DNA of 32,911 nucleotides from Flavobacteriaceae bacterium. GTDB taxonomy: Bacteria; Bacteroidota; Bacteroidia; Flavobacteriales; Flavobacteriaceae. Below, piece after piece: positions 22,801-30,078 of the stretch. Within the stretch, counting starts at the first letter, position 1. Every line of letters begins with the position of its first letter. The DNA is taken from the NCBI GenBank assembly GCA_028281065.1, contig JANQKN010000208.1, positions 1 to 32,911 on the forward strand. Reading direction: 5' to 3'. The position numbers and the translations under genes were made by a program. The notes beneath the pieces were generated by a model. It did no database searches. It saw only the letters and a list, made by a program, of their open reading frames with translations, and had not been told where the DNA came from.

Positions 22801-23610
22801 ATGAAACGAATATGTATAAGTACAATGGCCTTGCTTTTTTCCTTAGCCGTTTGGGCGCAAAAAGAATACAAAATGTCCACAAGCGGAATAAAAAAGGTAG
22901 TACTGGAAACCAACACCACTGTGGATGTTAAAATAGGGAGCGGAAGCGAACTGACCCTAGAAAACGGAGTGGATTGCGAGAATTGCGATGAGCACGACCA
23001 TTATTACAACGATCACGAGGACGAAGGAGAAGACGATAGAGCCAAAGGCCTTACAGCATTGTATGCTGGGGGGACGGACAATACTGGCTTTGGAATGTCA
23101 TCCGAAAGGGATGGGAGTACCTTGCGATTAAAGGATTTAAAACCATTTACACAGCGCTATGGCTTTACCCTTACCCTGCCCAAAGGCATAGACTTATCGA
23201 TAGACTGTGGCAATTTGGGAAGTATTAATGTGACCGATTTCTCAGCCGAATTGGAGATTGAAAGTAATGTGGGACATGTTAATTTAAAGAATGTTACGGG
23301 ACCCATTACGGCCAGTAGCAGCACAGGAAATATAGATGTGGTGTTTACCAGCGTGAACCAGAGTGCACCTATTTCCATATCCACTTCTACAGGGGCTATC
23401 GATGTAAGCTTGCCAGCCAACACTAAGGCAGATATAGAAATGAAGACCACGATGGGCGATGTGTATAGCAATTTCGATTTGGTTCCCAAAAGGGACGATG
23501 GATTGGAAGTTGTGGGTGCCAATAGAAAGATTAAAGGACAATTAAACAATGGAGGAGTGGATATCCGTTTGGTTTCCTCTGTTGGGAATATCTATTTGAG
23601 AAAAAAGTAA
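22801..23610 (+). CDS. Exported DUF4097 protein with acidic His/Cys-rich insert
   Basis: A 269-residue exported protein (signal peptide 1-19, ending AVWAQ) with the DUF4097 beta-helix-like repeats in its second half (SIDCGNLGSINVTDF, ISTSTGAIDVSLPANT, VSSVGNIYLRKK). Proteins of this type commonly accompany ECF/anti-sigma pairs in Bacteroidota; their function is not settled. Unusually, residues 59-80 form an insert with C59-x2-C62 and H65, H67 and H72 amid many Asp and Glu, resembling a metal-binding patch. It lies 19 bases after the anti-sigma gene and 20 before a second DUF4097 gene. Confidence 0.88.
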   Translation: MKRICISTMALLFSLAVWAQKEYKMSTSGIKKVVLETNTTVDVKIGSGSELTLENGVDCENCDEHDHYYNDHEDEGEDDRAKGLTALYAGGTDNTGFGMSSERDGSTLRLKDLKPFTQRYGFTLTLPKGIDLSIDCGNLGSINVTDFSAELEIESNVGHVNLKNVTGPITASSSTGNIDVVFTSVNQSAPISISTSTGAIDVSLPANTKADIEMKTTMGDVYSNFDLVPKRDDGLEVVGANRKIKGQLNNGGVDIRLVSSVGNIYLRKK

Positions 23611-23630
23611 TTTAAAAAACAATATCAATC

Positions 23631-24323
23631 ATGAAAAAACTAATTATATGTATGCTCTTTATGTTGGGTGCGAACCTTGCCTTCGCTCAACGTTCGGTAG
23701 AATTGACCGAAAGGGTATCCAGCAACCAAGAAGTACTCTTCAACTTTAAGTTTGCCGATAAGATTAAACTGGTACAATGGGACCGAAACGAAACCAAAGT
23801 TGAAGCTAGCGTACAGATAGACGATGGGGCTGGGAACGAATCGTTTAGTATAAAAACCAAAGAAATGGGCTCCCAAGTAAAGATCTATTCCGATTTTGGA
23901 GATTATTTCGAAAAGAAACAGAAAAAAGATAACTGGTGCAATCACGAGACGGACATCAACTATGTGGTGTACGTTCCCAAAAATGTTGAGGTAGAAGTGA
24001 AAAGCATTTCGGGTAGTGTAGCATCCGATTCTTACAATGGTTCCCTGCGAACAGATCTGGTTTCTGGAGATGTTACCATCAAGAGATACAGTGGTGCCCT
24101 TCGATTAAAAACCGTTAGTGGTGATTTGGATGTAACCATGAACAAGGCCCGCATCGATGCTAGTTCGGTTACAGGGACCATCTATTCGGACCTAAATATT
24201 GACATGAAAAAGAAAAAAGGAGGTTCCTACGGAAGCAATAAAGTACTAGGCACTGTAAATGGTGGTGACGAACTTATTGTATTGAGTACCGTTTCGGGAA
24301 ATATCTATATGCGAAAAGGATAG
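23631..24323 (+). CDS. Exported DUF4097 protein
   Basis: A 230-residue exported protein (signal peptide 1-19, ending LAFAQ) related to the preceding gene. The beta-repeat region holds SISGSVASDSYNGSL, LVSGDVTIKRYSGAL, TVSGDLDVTM and TVSGNIYMRKG, the short SGD/SGN turns typical of DUF4097. It lacks the His/Asp-rich insert of its neighbour. It is the last gene of the sigma operon, followed by a strong bidirectional terminator. The pair may be the surface effectors or sensors of the sigma system; this is inference. Confidence 0.88.
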   Translation: MKKLIICMLFMLGANLAFAQRSVELTERVSSNQEVLFNFKFADKIKLVQWDRNETKVEASVQIDDGAGNESFSIKTKEMGSQVKIYSDFGDYFEKKQKKDNWCNHETDINYVVYVPKNVEVEVKSISGSVASDSYNGSLRTDLVSGDVTIKRYSGALRLKTVSGDLDVTMNKARIDASSVTGTIYSDLNIDMKKKKGGSYGSNKVLGTVNGGDELIVLSTVSGNIYMRKG

Positions 24324-24342
24324 ACAATGCTTCTATACAAAT

Positions 24343-24373
24343 AAAAAAGTCGCTCCACTCGAGCGACTTTTTT
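24343..24373. terminator. Bidirectional intrinsic terminator
   Basis: AAAAAAGTCGCTC at 24343-24355 pairs perfectly with GAGCGACTTTTTT at 24361-24373 over a 5-base loop. A-tract and T-tract flank the stem, so it can end both the sigma/DUF4097 operon and the converging transporter transcript. Confidence 0.95.
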
Positions 24374-24389
24374 ATGTTTAGATATATCG

Positions 24390-25502
24390 TTACAGTAAAT
24401 TCTGTAATAACTTAAAGAGAAGTCCACTGGCAAGGGCAGCTATGGGCAGCGTAAGAAGCCACGACAAAAGGATTTTGGAAACCATTTTTACATTGGCTTT
24501 TTTAGTGGCGGTCCCTATTCCAAAAATAGAACCTACCGATACATGGGTGGTCGATACGGGCAAGCCATGTACACTTGCGGTGGTTACCAATAACCCTGTT
24601 ATGATATTGGCCGTAAAACCTTGTCCAGCATTCATTGGGGTGATTTTTTTACTCATGGTAATCCCAACTTTTTTGGCATTTAATAATCCTCCAATTGCCA
24701 TAGTTATAGCTACAGCGATCATTCCCCATTTTATGTCCAACGTATTGACGATCACCAAAAGACCCACAATTTTTGGAGTGTCATTTAAACCACGAGCAAA
24801 GCTTACTATCCCAGAACTCACATAATGTAAATTGTCCAAGACTTTTTGGGCAGAAATGCCAAACAGTTTTCCCTCATAGGTTTCTACCCAGCCGTTTTCA
24901 CATTGGGTAACTTGTACAGATGTTTCAGGGGTAACAGAGAGATTGGCATTAGCCAAATGGGAACTTGTGTTTGTTTCGGTAACGCACAAACAACTTTTTG
25001 AGTTTATTTTGAGTTTCTTTCTGAAATTTCGAAAAATTAAATACAGGATAAAACTGGCAACCGCAGCCATTAGTGGGCTTACAATTAGCGGCATTAAAAA
25101 CGTTTTCCCCAATTTGGCAAAATTGAAATCTGCTCCAATGGCCATAACCCCAGCTCCAAAAAGTGCGCCTACCAAACTATGGGTGGTAGAAATAGGCATT
25201 CCAATTTTTGTGGCCAATAATACAGTAAGTGCGGCTCCCAATGCAATGGAGATTGCAAAAATTGGGTTTTGAATGAGCTCGTTGGGAACCAGTCCTTTCC
25301 CCGAGAAATTTTTAACCAATTCCCCTGCCAAAAAAATAGCTGCTATAGAACCTGCCAGGGTAGTGATAGTTGCCCAATGAATTGCCTTTTTGTAGTTGGT
25401 GGTTCCGCTTCCAAACAGCGTAGCAACTCCTTTAAAATTGTCGTTGGCACCGTTGGTATAGGCCAAAAAGCATGCCCCTATAAACAATAAAGCTATTGTC
25501 AT
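24390..25502 (-). CDS. PiT-family inorganic phosphate transporter
   Basis: A 370-residue inner-membrane symporter of the PiT family. The two family signatures are present: GANDNFKG at 18-25 and RGLNDTPK at 237-244, each followed by the paired PISTTH and PVSTTH blocks (103-108 and about 320). About ten membrane segments flank a hydrophilic middle loop of about 158-220. That loop carries C171, C173 and C201, unusual for a phosphate transporter. It sits 61 bases after the arsM stop on the same strand, at the end of the arsenosugar cluster. PiT proteins also admit arsenate in known bacteria, so it may feed arsenic as well as phosphate into the cell; this is inference. Confidence 0.93.
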   Translation of the reverse strand: MTIALLFIGACFLAYTNGANDNFKGVATLFGSGTTNYKKAIHWATITTLAGSIAAIFLAGELVKNFSGKGLVPNELIQNPIFAISIALGAALTVLLATKIGMPISTTHSLVGALFGAGVMAIGADFNFAKLGKTFLMPLIVSPLMAAVASFILYLIFRNFRKKLKINSKSCLCVTETNTSSHLANANLSVTPETSVQVTQCENGWVETYEGKLFGISAQKVLDNLHYVSSGIVSFARGLNDTPKIVGLLVIVNTLDIKWGMIAVAITMAIGGLLNAKKVGITMSKKITPMNAGQGFTANIITGLLVTTASVHGLPVSTTHVSVGSIFGIGTATKKANVKMVSKILLSWLLTLPIAALASGLLFKLLQNLL

Positions 25503-25563
25503 ATTTCAAAAAAATTTAATTAAAACAACTTGTTATGGGAGGCTAGTCCTTACCTAAACGGGT

Positions 25564-26532
25564 TTAACAACATCCGCCACCATCGTAATGGAAAGTGGAT
25601 TCGCTAATGTGGATATCGTCCCTGCCTAAATCTGCAAGATTTGCAGCGGTTTTGTCACAAATGGCAATGGGTTGATTTTTCAATAAAATATGTCCGTTTT
25701 TATCGTCCAGATACTCTTCTTCGCCAAAATAGATGGCTGCTTTCCCCGTAAATACACAAGGACCATCGGCTGGCATCGGATCTTTTATGGCGGCTACTTC
25801 AATAGATTCTATGTAGATCAATTCGTCGGTTGGGTAGTTCTTTGGGTCTAGGATTCTATAGGGTTTTCTTGCTCTAATTTCGATGGTTCCGAAACCTACA
25901 TCGGTCAAAGCTTTTACGTATTCCTTTATGGGAAGACTTCCACTCAAGCAAAGTGCCCTTAGACGCTCATCGTTTCGTAGGGTTTCGTTCATAGGTTGCT
26001 CACAGGTTGGATCGCTCATTACCAAACGCCCGTGGGGCTTTAGTACACGATACATTTCTTCGATAGCACGTTTTAGATCATCTTCCTTAAAGATGTTGAA
26101 CAAACAGTTTTGAGCAGCTACATCGATACTATTGTCTTCTACAGGAAGATTCATAGCATCCCCTTTCTTAAGGTCTACAAATTCGCTCTTAAACCAATCG
26201 TTTTGCGCTTCTGCTTCTAAAAAGTTCTTACGGGAGGCTTCCAACATTTCGTCTACAACATCTACGCCAATTACCCCTCCTTTTTGTCGGGAGAAGTAAG
26301 AGAACTGAAGCAGTTCCATACCACCACCTACTCCTACGTACAATACTTTGGGGTTGTTTACAAGATCCCTGGCATGTACCGTACTTCCACAACCATAGTT
26401 CATTTCCTGCATGATCTTGGGGATTTTTAGTCCAGGAAGTTCCCAAATGGGATTGGTGGTGCAACAAAGGCCTACGTCTGGGGTTAAGGCCGCCTCTTTA
26501 TATACATCTATCGTGGTATCTAAGTAACTCAT
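25564..26532 (-). CDS. arsM: ArsM arsenite methyltransferase of the arsenosugar type
   Basis: A 322-residue SAM-dependent methyltransferase that should convert arsenite to mono- and dimethylarsenic. The SAM-binding glycine block VLYVGVGGGMELLQ lies at 63-76. Conserved Cys residues include C23-C24, C48 (NYGCGSTVHARD), C143, C177 and C195, suitable for binding trivalent arsenic. The tail after about 260 ends in FHYDGGGCC, a Cys-terminated extension seen in ArsM proteins that sit with ArsS. It differs from the commoner plant/fungal COQ5-like proteins in this Cys content. It follows the purine phosphorylase gene by 65 bases. The family is confident from sequence and neighbours together. Confidence 0.92.
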   Translation of the reverse strand: MSYLDTTIDVYKEAALTPDVGLCCTTNPIWELPGLKIPKIMQEMNYGCGSTVHARDLVNNPKVLYVGVGGGMELLQFSYFSRQKGGVIGVDVVDEMLEASRKNFLEAEAQNDWFKSEFVDLKKGDAMNLPVEDNSIDVAAQNCLFNIFKEDDLKRAIEEMYRVLKPHGRLVMSDPTCEQPMNETLRNDERLRALCLSGSLPIKEYVKALTDVGFGTIEIRARKPYRILDPKNYPTDELIYIESIEVAAIKDPMPADGPCVFTGKAAIYFGEEEYLDDKNGHILLKNQPIAICDKTAANLADLGRDDIHISESTFHYDGGGCC

Positions 26533-26597
26533 AAAAGGGATTTATCTATCAAGAATAAGTGATTTTGTCGGAAAAAACCATAATTCTTTACGGAAAT

Positions 26598-27410
26598 TTA
26601 CAATTGTTTAATTAATTCGGTAAAAATGGTAATCATGTGTGGCTCGGCTTTTCCTGCCATGGCTATAATCTCAGGAATGTCCACGGGTTTCAGGTTGTCG
26701 GGGTCGCATTCATCTGTAATTACCGAAATAGCCGAAACAGGTAATCCCAAATGATTGGCAACAATAATCTCTGGCACGGTGCTCATTCCTACAGCATCTG
26801 CACCAATGATTTTTAAGTATCGGTACTCAGCCCGGGTTTCCAACTGAGGGCCAACTACGCTGGCGTAAACCCCTTTGTGGAGGGTAATGCCATTGTCTGC
26901 AGCAATTTGCTCTATTTTGGCATTCATTTCTGGATCGTAGGGCGCACTCATGTCCACAAATCGTTCCCCTAATTGTTCTACGTCTTTAAAGGCCAGTGGT
27001 GATCCGCCTTGCAGGTTGATGTGGTCATCGATAAGCATGATTTCCCCTTTGTTGAAAGACAGGTTAATGGCTCCTGAAGCATTGCTTACTAATAGTGTTT
27101 TAATTCCCAATTCATGCATTACCCGTACAGGGAAAGTAACATCGTTAAGTGAATAGCCTTCATACAAATGGAAACGACCCTGCATGAGGATTACACGTTT
27201 GCCAGAAAGATTACCGTATATCAGTTTTCCTTTGTGGAATTCGACCGTGGCCGTAGGAAAGTTGGGAATGTGGTTGTAGCTTACCTCTGCAATAATGTCC
27301 ACTTTTTCTACAATCTGCCCTAAACCAGTTCCAAGGATAATCCCTATTTCGGGGGAGTCGAAGCCTCGGGAAACCAAGAATTGTGCAGATTCTTCTATAT
27401 ATTTTTTCAT
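26598..27410 (-). CDS. Purine-nucleoside phosphorylase, adenine-type base site
   Basis: A 270-residue trimeric-class nucleoside phosphorylase. Family blocks include GIILGTGLGQIVEKV at the N-terminus, LMQGRFHLYEGYS, VSNASGAINL, VVGPQLETRAEYR and DAVGMSTVPEIIVANHLGL. E191 (QLET) aligns with the purine-binding Glu of the mammalian enzyme. The usual base-selecting Asn is replaced by D233 (VITDECD), as in enzymes that accept 6-aminopurines such as MTAP. In the arsenosugar setting the expected step is phosphorolysis of 5'-deoxy-5'-dimethylarsinoyl-adenosine, releasing adenine. Its start overlaps the TIGR04282 gene by 4 bases (ATGA). A general purine-salvage role is not excluded. Confidence 0.92.
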   Translation of the reverse strand: MKKYIEESAQFLVSRGFDSPEIGIILGTGLGQIVEKVDIIAEVSYNHIPNFPTATVEFHKGKLIYGNLSGKRVILMQGRFHLYEGYSLNDVTFPVRVMHELGIKTLLVSNASGAINLSFNKGEIMLIDDHINLQGGSPLAFKDVEQLGERFVDMSAPYDPEMNAKIEQIAADNGITLHKGVYASVVGPQLETRAEYRYLKIIGADAVGMSTVPEIIVANHLGLPVSAISVITDECDPDNLKPVDIPEIIAMAGKAEPHMITIFTELIKQL

Positions 27411-28024
27411 GTGTTGTTCAAATGTTTTAGAAAAGGCTGAAAAGCCTCTTCGTCTTTAATATCTTCATAATAATCCACATCGTTCCTGGTTGGGAGGATG
27501 TGGACTTTTTCAGTATCTAAATTAGCCAAACTATCTTTTAAAACAGTCGATGTGCCCCATTTTTTATTCTGAAAAAGAGAAGCTTTCAATTTTTTCATTC
27601 CCAGCAGATAGTACCCGCCATCGCTTGCAGGCCCAATAACAAAGTCATGATCGTGCAAGGACTGGAATGCATTTTCCAAATCGTTTTGTGAGAGGTCGTA
27701 AAGGTCACTTCCTATAATAATGATTCGTTCAAAACCTTCGGCAAAGCCTTCTTCAAAAGCATGCATCATGCGTTGGCCCAAATCGTCCCCTTCTTGTTGT
27801 TTTTTCTGAAAGACAGTTTCATCCCAACTATCATTTTCCCTCACCTTTACGGAGTAATGGACTTGTTTGTGGACATTAAGGTTTTTGGTAACTGATACGG
27901 TATGTGCCAGTAGGAATTTATAAATTTCTAAAGCTGCGTCGTCACCAATGGTGGCAGCTAAGCGGGTTTTGCATTTTCCCAATTCGGGATTTCGGGTAAA
28001 AATGAGGAGAAGATCCTTACTCAT
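27407..28024 (-). CDS. TIGR04282-type arsenosugar biosynthesis glycosyltransferase
   Basis: A 205-residue nucleotidyl/glycosyltransferase-fold protein of the rSAM/selenodomain-associated transferase 1 type (DUF2064). It opens with LLLIFTRNPELGKCKTRLA, the signature resembling MobA/CofC nucleotide-binding loops, has IIIIGSDLYDLS at about 102-113 as the metal site, and GPASDGGYYLLGMKK further on. It is coupled to both neighbours: 8-base overlap with the rhodanese gene upstream and 4-base overlap with the phosphorylase downstream. It probably acts in the sugar-building half of the pathway; the donor is unknown. Confidence 0.9.
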   Translation of the reverse strand: MSKDLLLIFTRNPELGKCKTRLAATIGDDAALEIYKFLLAHTVSVTKNLNVHKQVHYSVKVRENDSWDETVFQKKQQEGDDLGQRMMHAFEEGFAEGFERIIIIGSDLYDLSQNDLENAFQSLHDHDFVIGPASDGGYYLLGMKKLKASLFQNKKWGTSTVLKDSLANLDTEKVHILPTRNDVDYYEDIKDEEAFQPFLKHLNNT

Positions 28025-28517
28025 AAACTTTTATTCCTTTCTTCAGCCATTTGCTCCAGAGTTTGGTGCAGGTATGAACGCTGTCCGTTTCTTTTTCGAA
28101 ACGGTTCACCACTGGAAATTCTTTGTTTTTCCATTCAAAAATACCACCATATAGGTTTTTTACATTCTCATAGCCGGCTTTTTTCAGTTTTTCCCCTATG
28201 TCTTCGGACCGAATCCCCAAGGAACAATAGACCACAATTGGCGTGCTTTTATTTGGAATGGCTTTGAGGGCTTCTTCAGGGGAGAATTCAGAATAACCCA
28301 CATAGGTGGCATTGGGTATGTGGCTTATGCTATATTCGTTGGATTCCCTGGCATCCAAAACAACGACTTCACCCCTGTGCTGCAACATGCGCAGTTCTTC
28401 TACCGATATATAGGGAATGCTTCGGGTATTATAAGTATCCAAAATCTCATTAAAATGCTCTTGCCCCAGACATAGAGGCGCACAAAAGAGCAATAATAAA
28501 AACAGAATGGATCTCAT
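28017..28517 (-). CDS. Exported rhodanese-like sulfurtransferase
   Basis: A 166-residue rhodanese-domain protein. I chose ATG 28517 rather than the longer frame from 28583, because it opens with a clear signal peptide (RSILFLLLLFCAPLCLGQ) and clears the arsS gene by 16 bases. The domain spans about 35-140: VVVLDARESNEYSISHIPNA, then the active loop VVYCSLGIRS with C98 and R103 (C-x4-R) and GGIFEWKNK. The six-residue loop is that of sulfurtransferases, not the longer C-x5-R loop of Acr2/Cdc25-type arsenate reductases. An extra C150 lies near the C-terminus. It sits between arsS and the TIGR04282 gene. A periplasmic place for it is odd among cytoplasmic pathway enzymes. Confidence 0.88.
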   Translation of the reverse strand: MRSILFLLLLFCAPLCLGQEHFNEILDTYNTRSIPYISVEELRMLQHRGEVVVLDARESNEYSISHIPNATYVGYSEFSPEEALKAIPNKSTPIVVYCSLGIRSEDIGEKLKKAGYENVKNLYGGIFEWKNKEFPVVNRFEKETDSVHTCTKLWSKWLKKGIKVYE

Positions 28518-28533
28518 ATAGGCTTTTTGGAAA

Positions 28534-29598
28534 TTAGGCGACGGTTCCCTGGCAGCTACTTCCGGCCCCAGCAGTACATCCATAACAATGCTGTGAGATA
28601 ATGATTTTACGGTCGTTAAGGATATCTTCGTTGTATTCGCTAATGTGCTTCACCTTACTGGCTACTTTTAATCCTAGCATTTGGTTAAAATCGCAATCGT
28701 ACAACCAACCATCCCAACTTACCGAAATAGTGTTGGTGCACATTACGTTCTCCACAGCGGCAGGGTTATAGGCATCTACCAAAGCGTACATATAATCTTC
28801 GTAATTGTCGCTTGCAATTAGGTAATCCAAGAAGCGGGAAATAGGAAGATTGGTAATGGCAAACAAATTGTGGAATTGTATGCCAAAGTCTTCCATAAGA
28901 GCTTTCTTGAAATCTTTTTCCATGCTGGCTTGATCTCCAGGAAGGAAAGCGCCACTTGGGTTGTAGACCAAATCGAGGCGGAGATCGCTATCGGGCATTC
29001 CGTAGCCAACGGCATTCAATTCCTGAAGGGCTTTTATGGAAGCGTCGAAAACGCCATCGCCCCTTTGCTTGTCCGTTTTTCCACGGGTCCAGTGCGGCAT
29101 GGAACTCACCACATGGACATTGTGTTTTTTGAAGAACTCCGGAAGGTCGTAGTATTTTTTATTGGCCCGGATAATGGTAAGGTTGCTACGAACAATAAAA
29201 TCTTTGATTCCTGCTTTACTAGCCTCTTCCACAAACCACCTAAAGTTAGGGTTCATTTCGGGGGCTCCTCCCGTAAGGTCCAATGTATGGGCTCCTGTAT
29301 TTCTAATTACTTCCAAGCATTGCTCCATAGTCTCCCGCGTCATAATTTCTTTTCGGTCGGGACCAGCATCTACATGGCAATGTTCGCAAACTTGGTTACA
29401 CATGTATCCTACGTTTATCTGCAGGATTTCCAACTTTTTAGGACGTAAGGGGAACTGTTGGGTTTCTTTTATTTTTTCGGCAAATGTGGGAAGTTCTCCA
29501 TTTTGGAATATTCCATTGGATAAAATCTCCAATTGCCGGTTTGCATTGGCCAAATCGCTTTCCCTCTTTTTAAGGGACTGTGTCTTTATTTTGGTCAT
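28534..29598 (-). CDS. arsS: Arsenosugar biosynthesis radical SAM protein ArsS, all-Cys form
   Basis: A 354-residue radical SAM enzyme. The 4Fe-4S motif is C67-x3-C71-x2-C74 (GYMCNQVCEHC), followed by LDLTGGAPEMNPNF (GGxP-like SAM site). The C-terminal domain adds C287, C302, C338, C341 and C349, ending HCYGCTAGAGSSCQG. Related proteins often carry selenocysteine in this tail; here every position is Cys and no in-frame UGA is present. Known ArsS transfers the 5'-deoxyadenosyl group of SAM to dimethylarsenite instead of only forming a radical. It precedes the rhodanese gene by 16 bases and follows the AhpD-like gene by 37. Confidence 0.93.
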   Translation of the reverse strand: MTKIKTQSLKKRESDLANANRQLEILSNGIFQNGELPTFAEKIKETQQFPLRPKKLEILQINVGYMCNQVCEHCHVDAGPDRKEIMTRETMEQCLEVIRNTGAHTLDLTGGAPEMNPNFRWFVEEASKAGIKDFIVRSNLTIIRANKKYYDLPEFFKKHNVHVVSSMPHWTRGKTDKQRGDGVFDASIKALQELNAVGYGMPDSDLRLDLVYNPSGAFLPGDQASMEKDFKKALMEDFGIQFHNLFAITNLPISRFLDYLIASDNYEDYMYALVDAYNPAAVENVMCTNTISVSWDGWLYDCDFNQMLGLKVASKVKHISEYNEDILNDRKIIISQHCYGCTAGAGSSCQGTVA

Positions 29599-29635
29599 AC
29601 TGTCTTCTCCTAATCGTGTTTATTTACAAACGGGA

Positions 29636-29965
29636 CTAGCCATCCAATTTGTTCACTTTGTTCATCATCATTACCCCATGCACCAAAGTAGCACCACTCT
29701 TTATGGCAGCCCCTACATGAACGGCTTCCATCATTTCTTCTTTGGTAATACCGCGCTGCAATCCATCTTTGGTATAGGCATCTATACAATACGGGCATTG
29801 TTCTGTATGGGCCACGGCTAAAGCAATAAGCGATTTTTCCCTTGCCGTTAGGGCTCCTTCTTCGAAGACTTTGCCGTAATAGTCGAAAAATTTAGTGCCC
29901 AATTCTTCGCTCCATTCGGTAATATTTCCAAATTTTCTTAGGTCTTTGGGATCGTAATAGGACAT
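29636..29965 (-). CDS. AhpD/carboxymuconolactone-decarboxylase-like protein of arsenosugar clusters
   Basis: A 109-residue protein of the AhpD-like fold, described in arsenosugar clusters as a peroxidase-like protein. The redox motif is AHTEQCPYCIDAYT with C57-x2-C60 and H53 and E55 beside it, the usual layout of alkylhydroperoxidase CxxC sites. GAAIKSGATLVHGVMMM closes the fold. It is the first gene of the cluster transcript, preceded by a promoter-like element. A role in handling oxidised arsenic species or thiol redox balance during arsenite chemistry is plausible but not proven here. Confidence 0.9.
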   Translation of the reverse strand: MSYYDPKDLRKFGNITEWSEELGTKFFDYYGKVFEEGALTAREKSLIALAVAHTEQCPYCIDAYTKDGLQRGITKEEMMEAVHVGAAIKSGATLVHGVMMMNKVNKLDG

Positions 29966-30003
29966 ACTCTTTTGTTTAACTGCCTTATAATAAAAACAGT
30001 AGG

Positions 30004-30052
30004 CTTATTCATAAGGGGTAAAGATAGGGAAGTAGTCTTATTTGTGGTGCAA
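30004..30052 (-). promoter_or_regulatory. Promoter and possible operator of the arsenosugar operon
   Basis: On the minus strand TTG (30052-30050) and TATCTTTA (30026-30019, near TAnnTTTG) are separated by 23 bases. An inverted repeat CTTAT-TC-ATAAG lies at 30004-30015, over the predicted transcription start near 30012. A repressor bound there would block initiation. No ArsR gene is in the window. Confidence 0.4.
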
Positions 30053-30078
30053 CCCTTACGAAAGTTTTCAGAAAAAAA

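Noticed and set aside
28017-28517. Rhodanese as an Acr2-type arsenate reductase
   Set aside because: The active loop is C-x4-R preceded by Tyr, not H-C-x5-R, and the protein is exported.
28518-28583. Longer rhodanese frame starting at 28583 inside arsS
   Set aside because: It would overlap arsS by 50 bases and place a hydrophilic leader before an obvious signal peptide.
28870-29821. Long plus-strand open frames (192 and 219 codons) opposite arsS and the AhpD-like gene
   Set aside because: They lie antisense to well-supported genes, show no domain pattern and carry translations typical of reverse-strand shadow frames.
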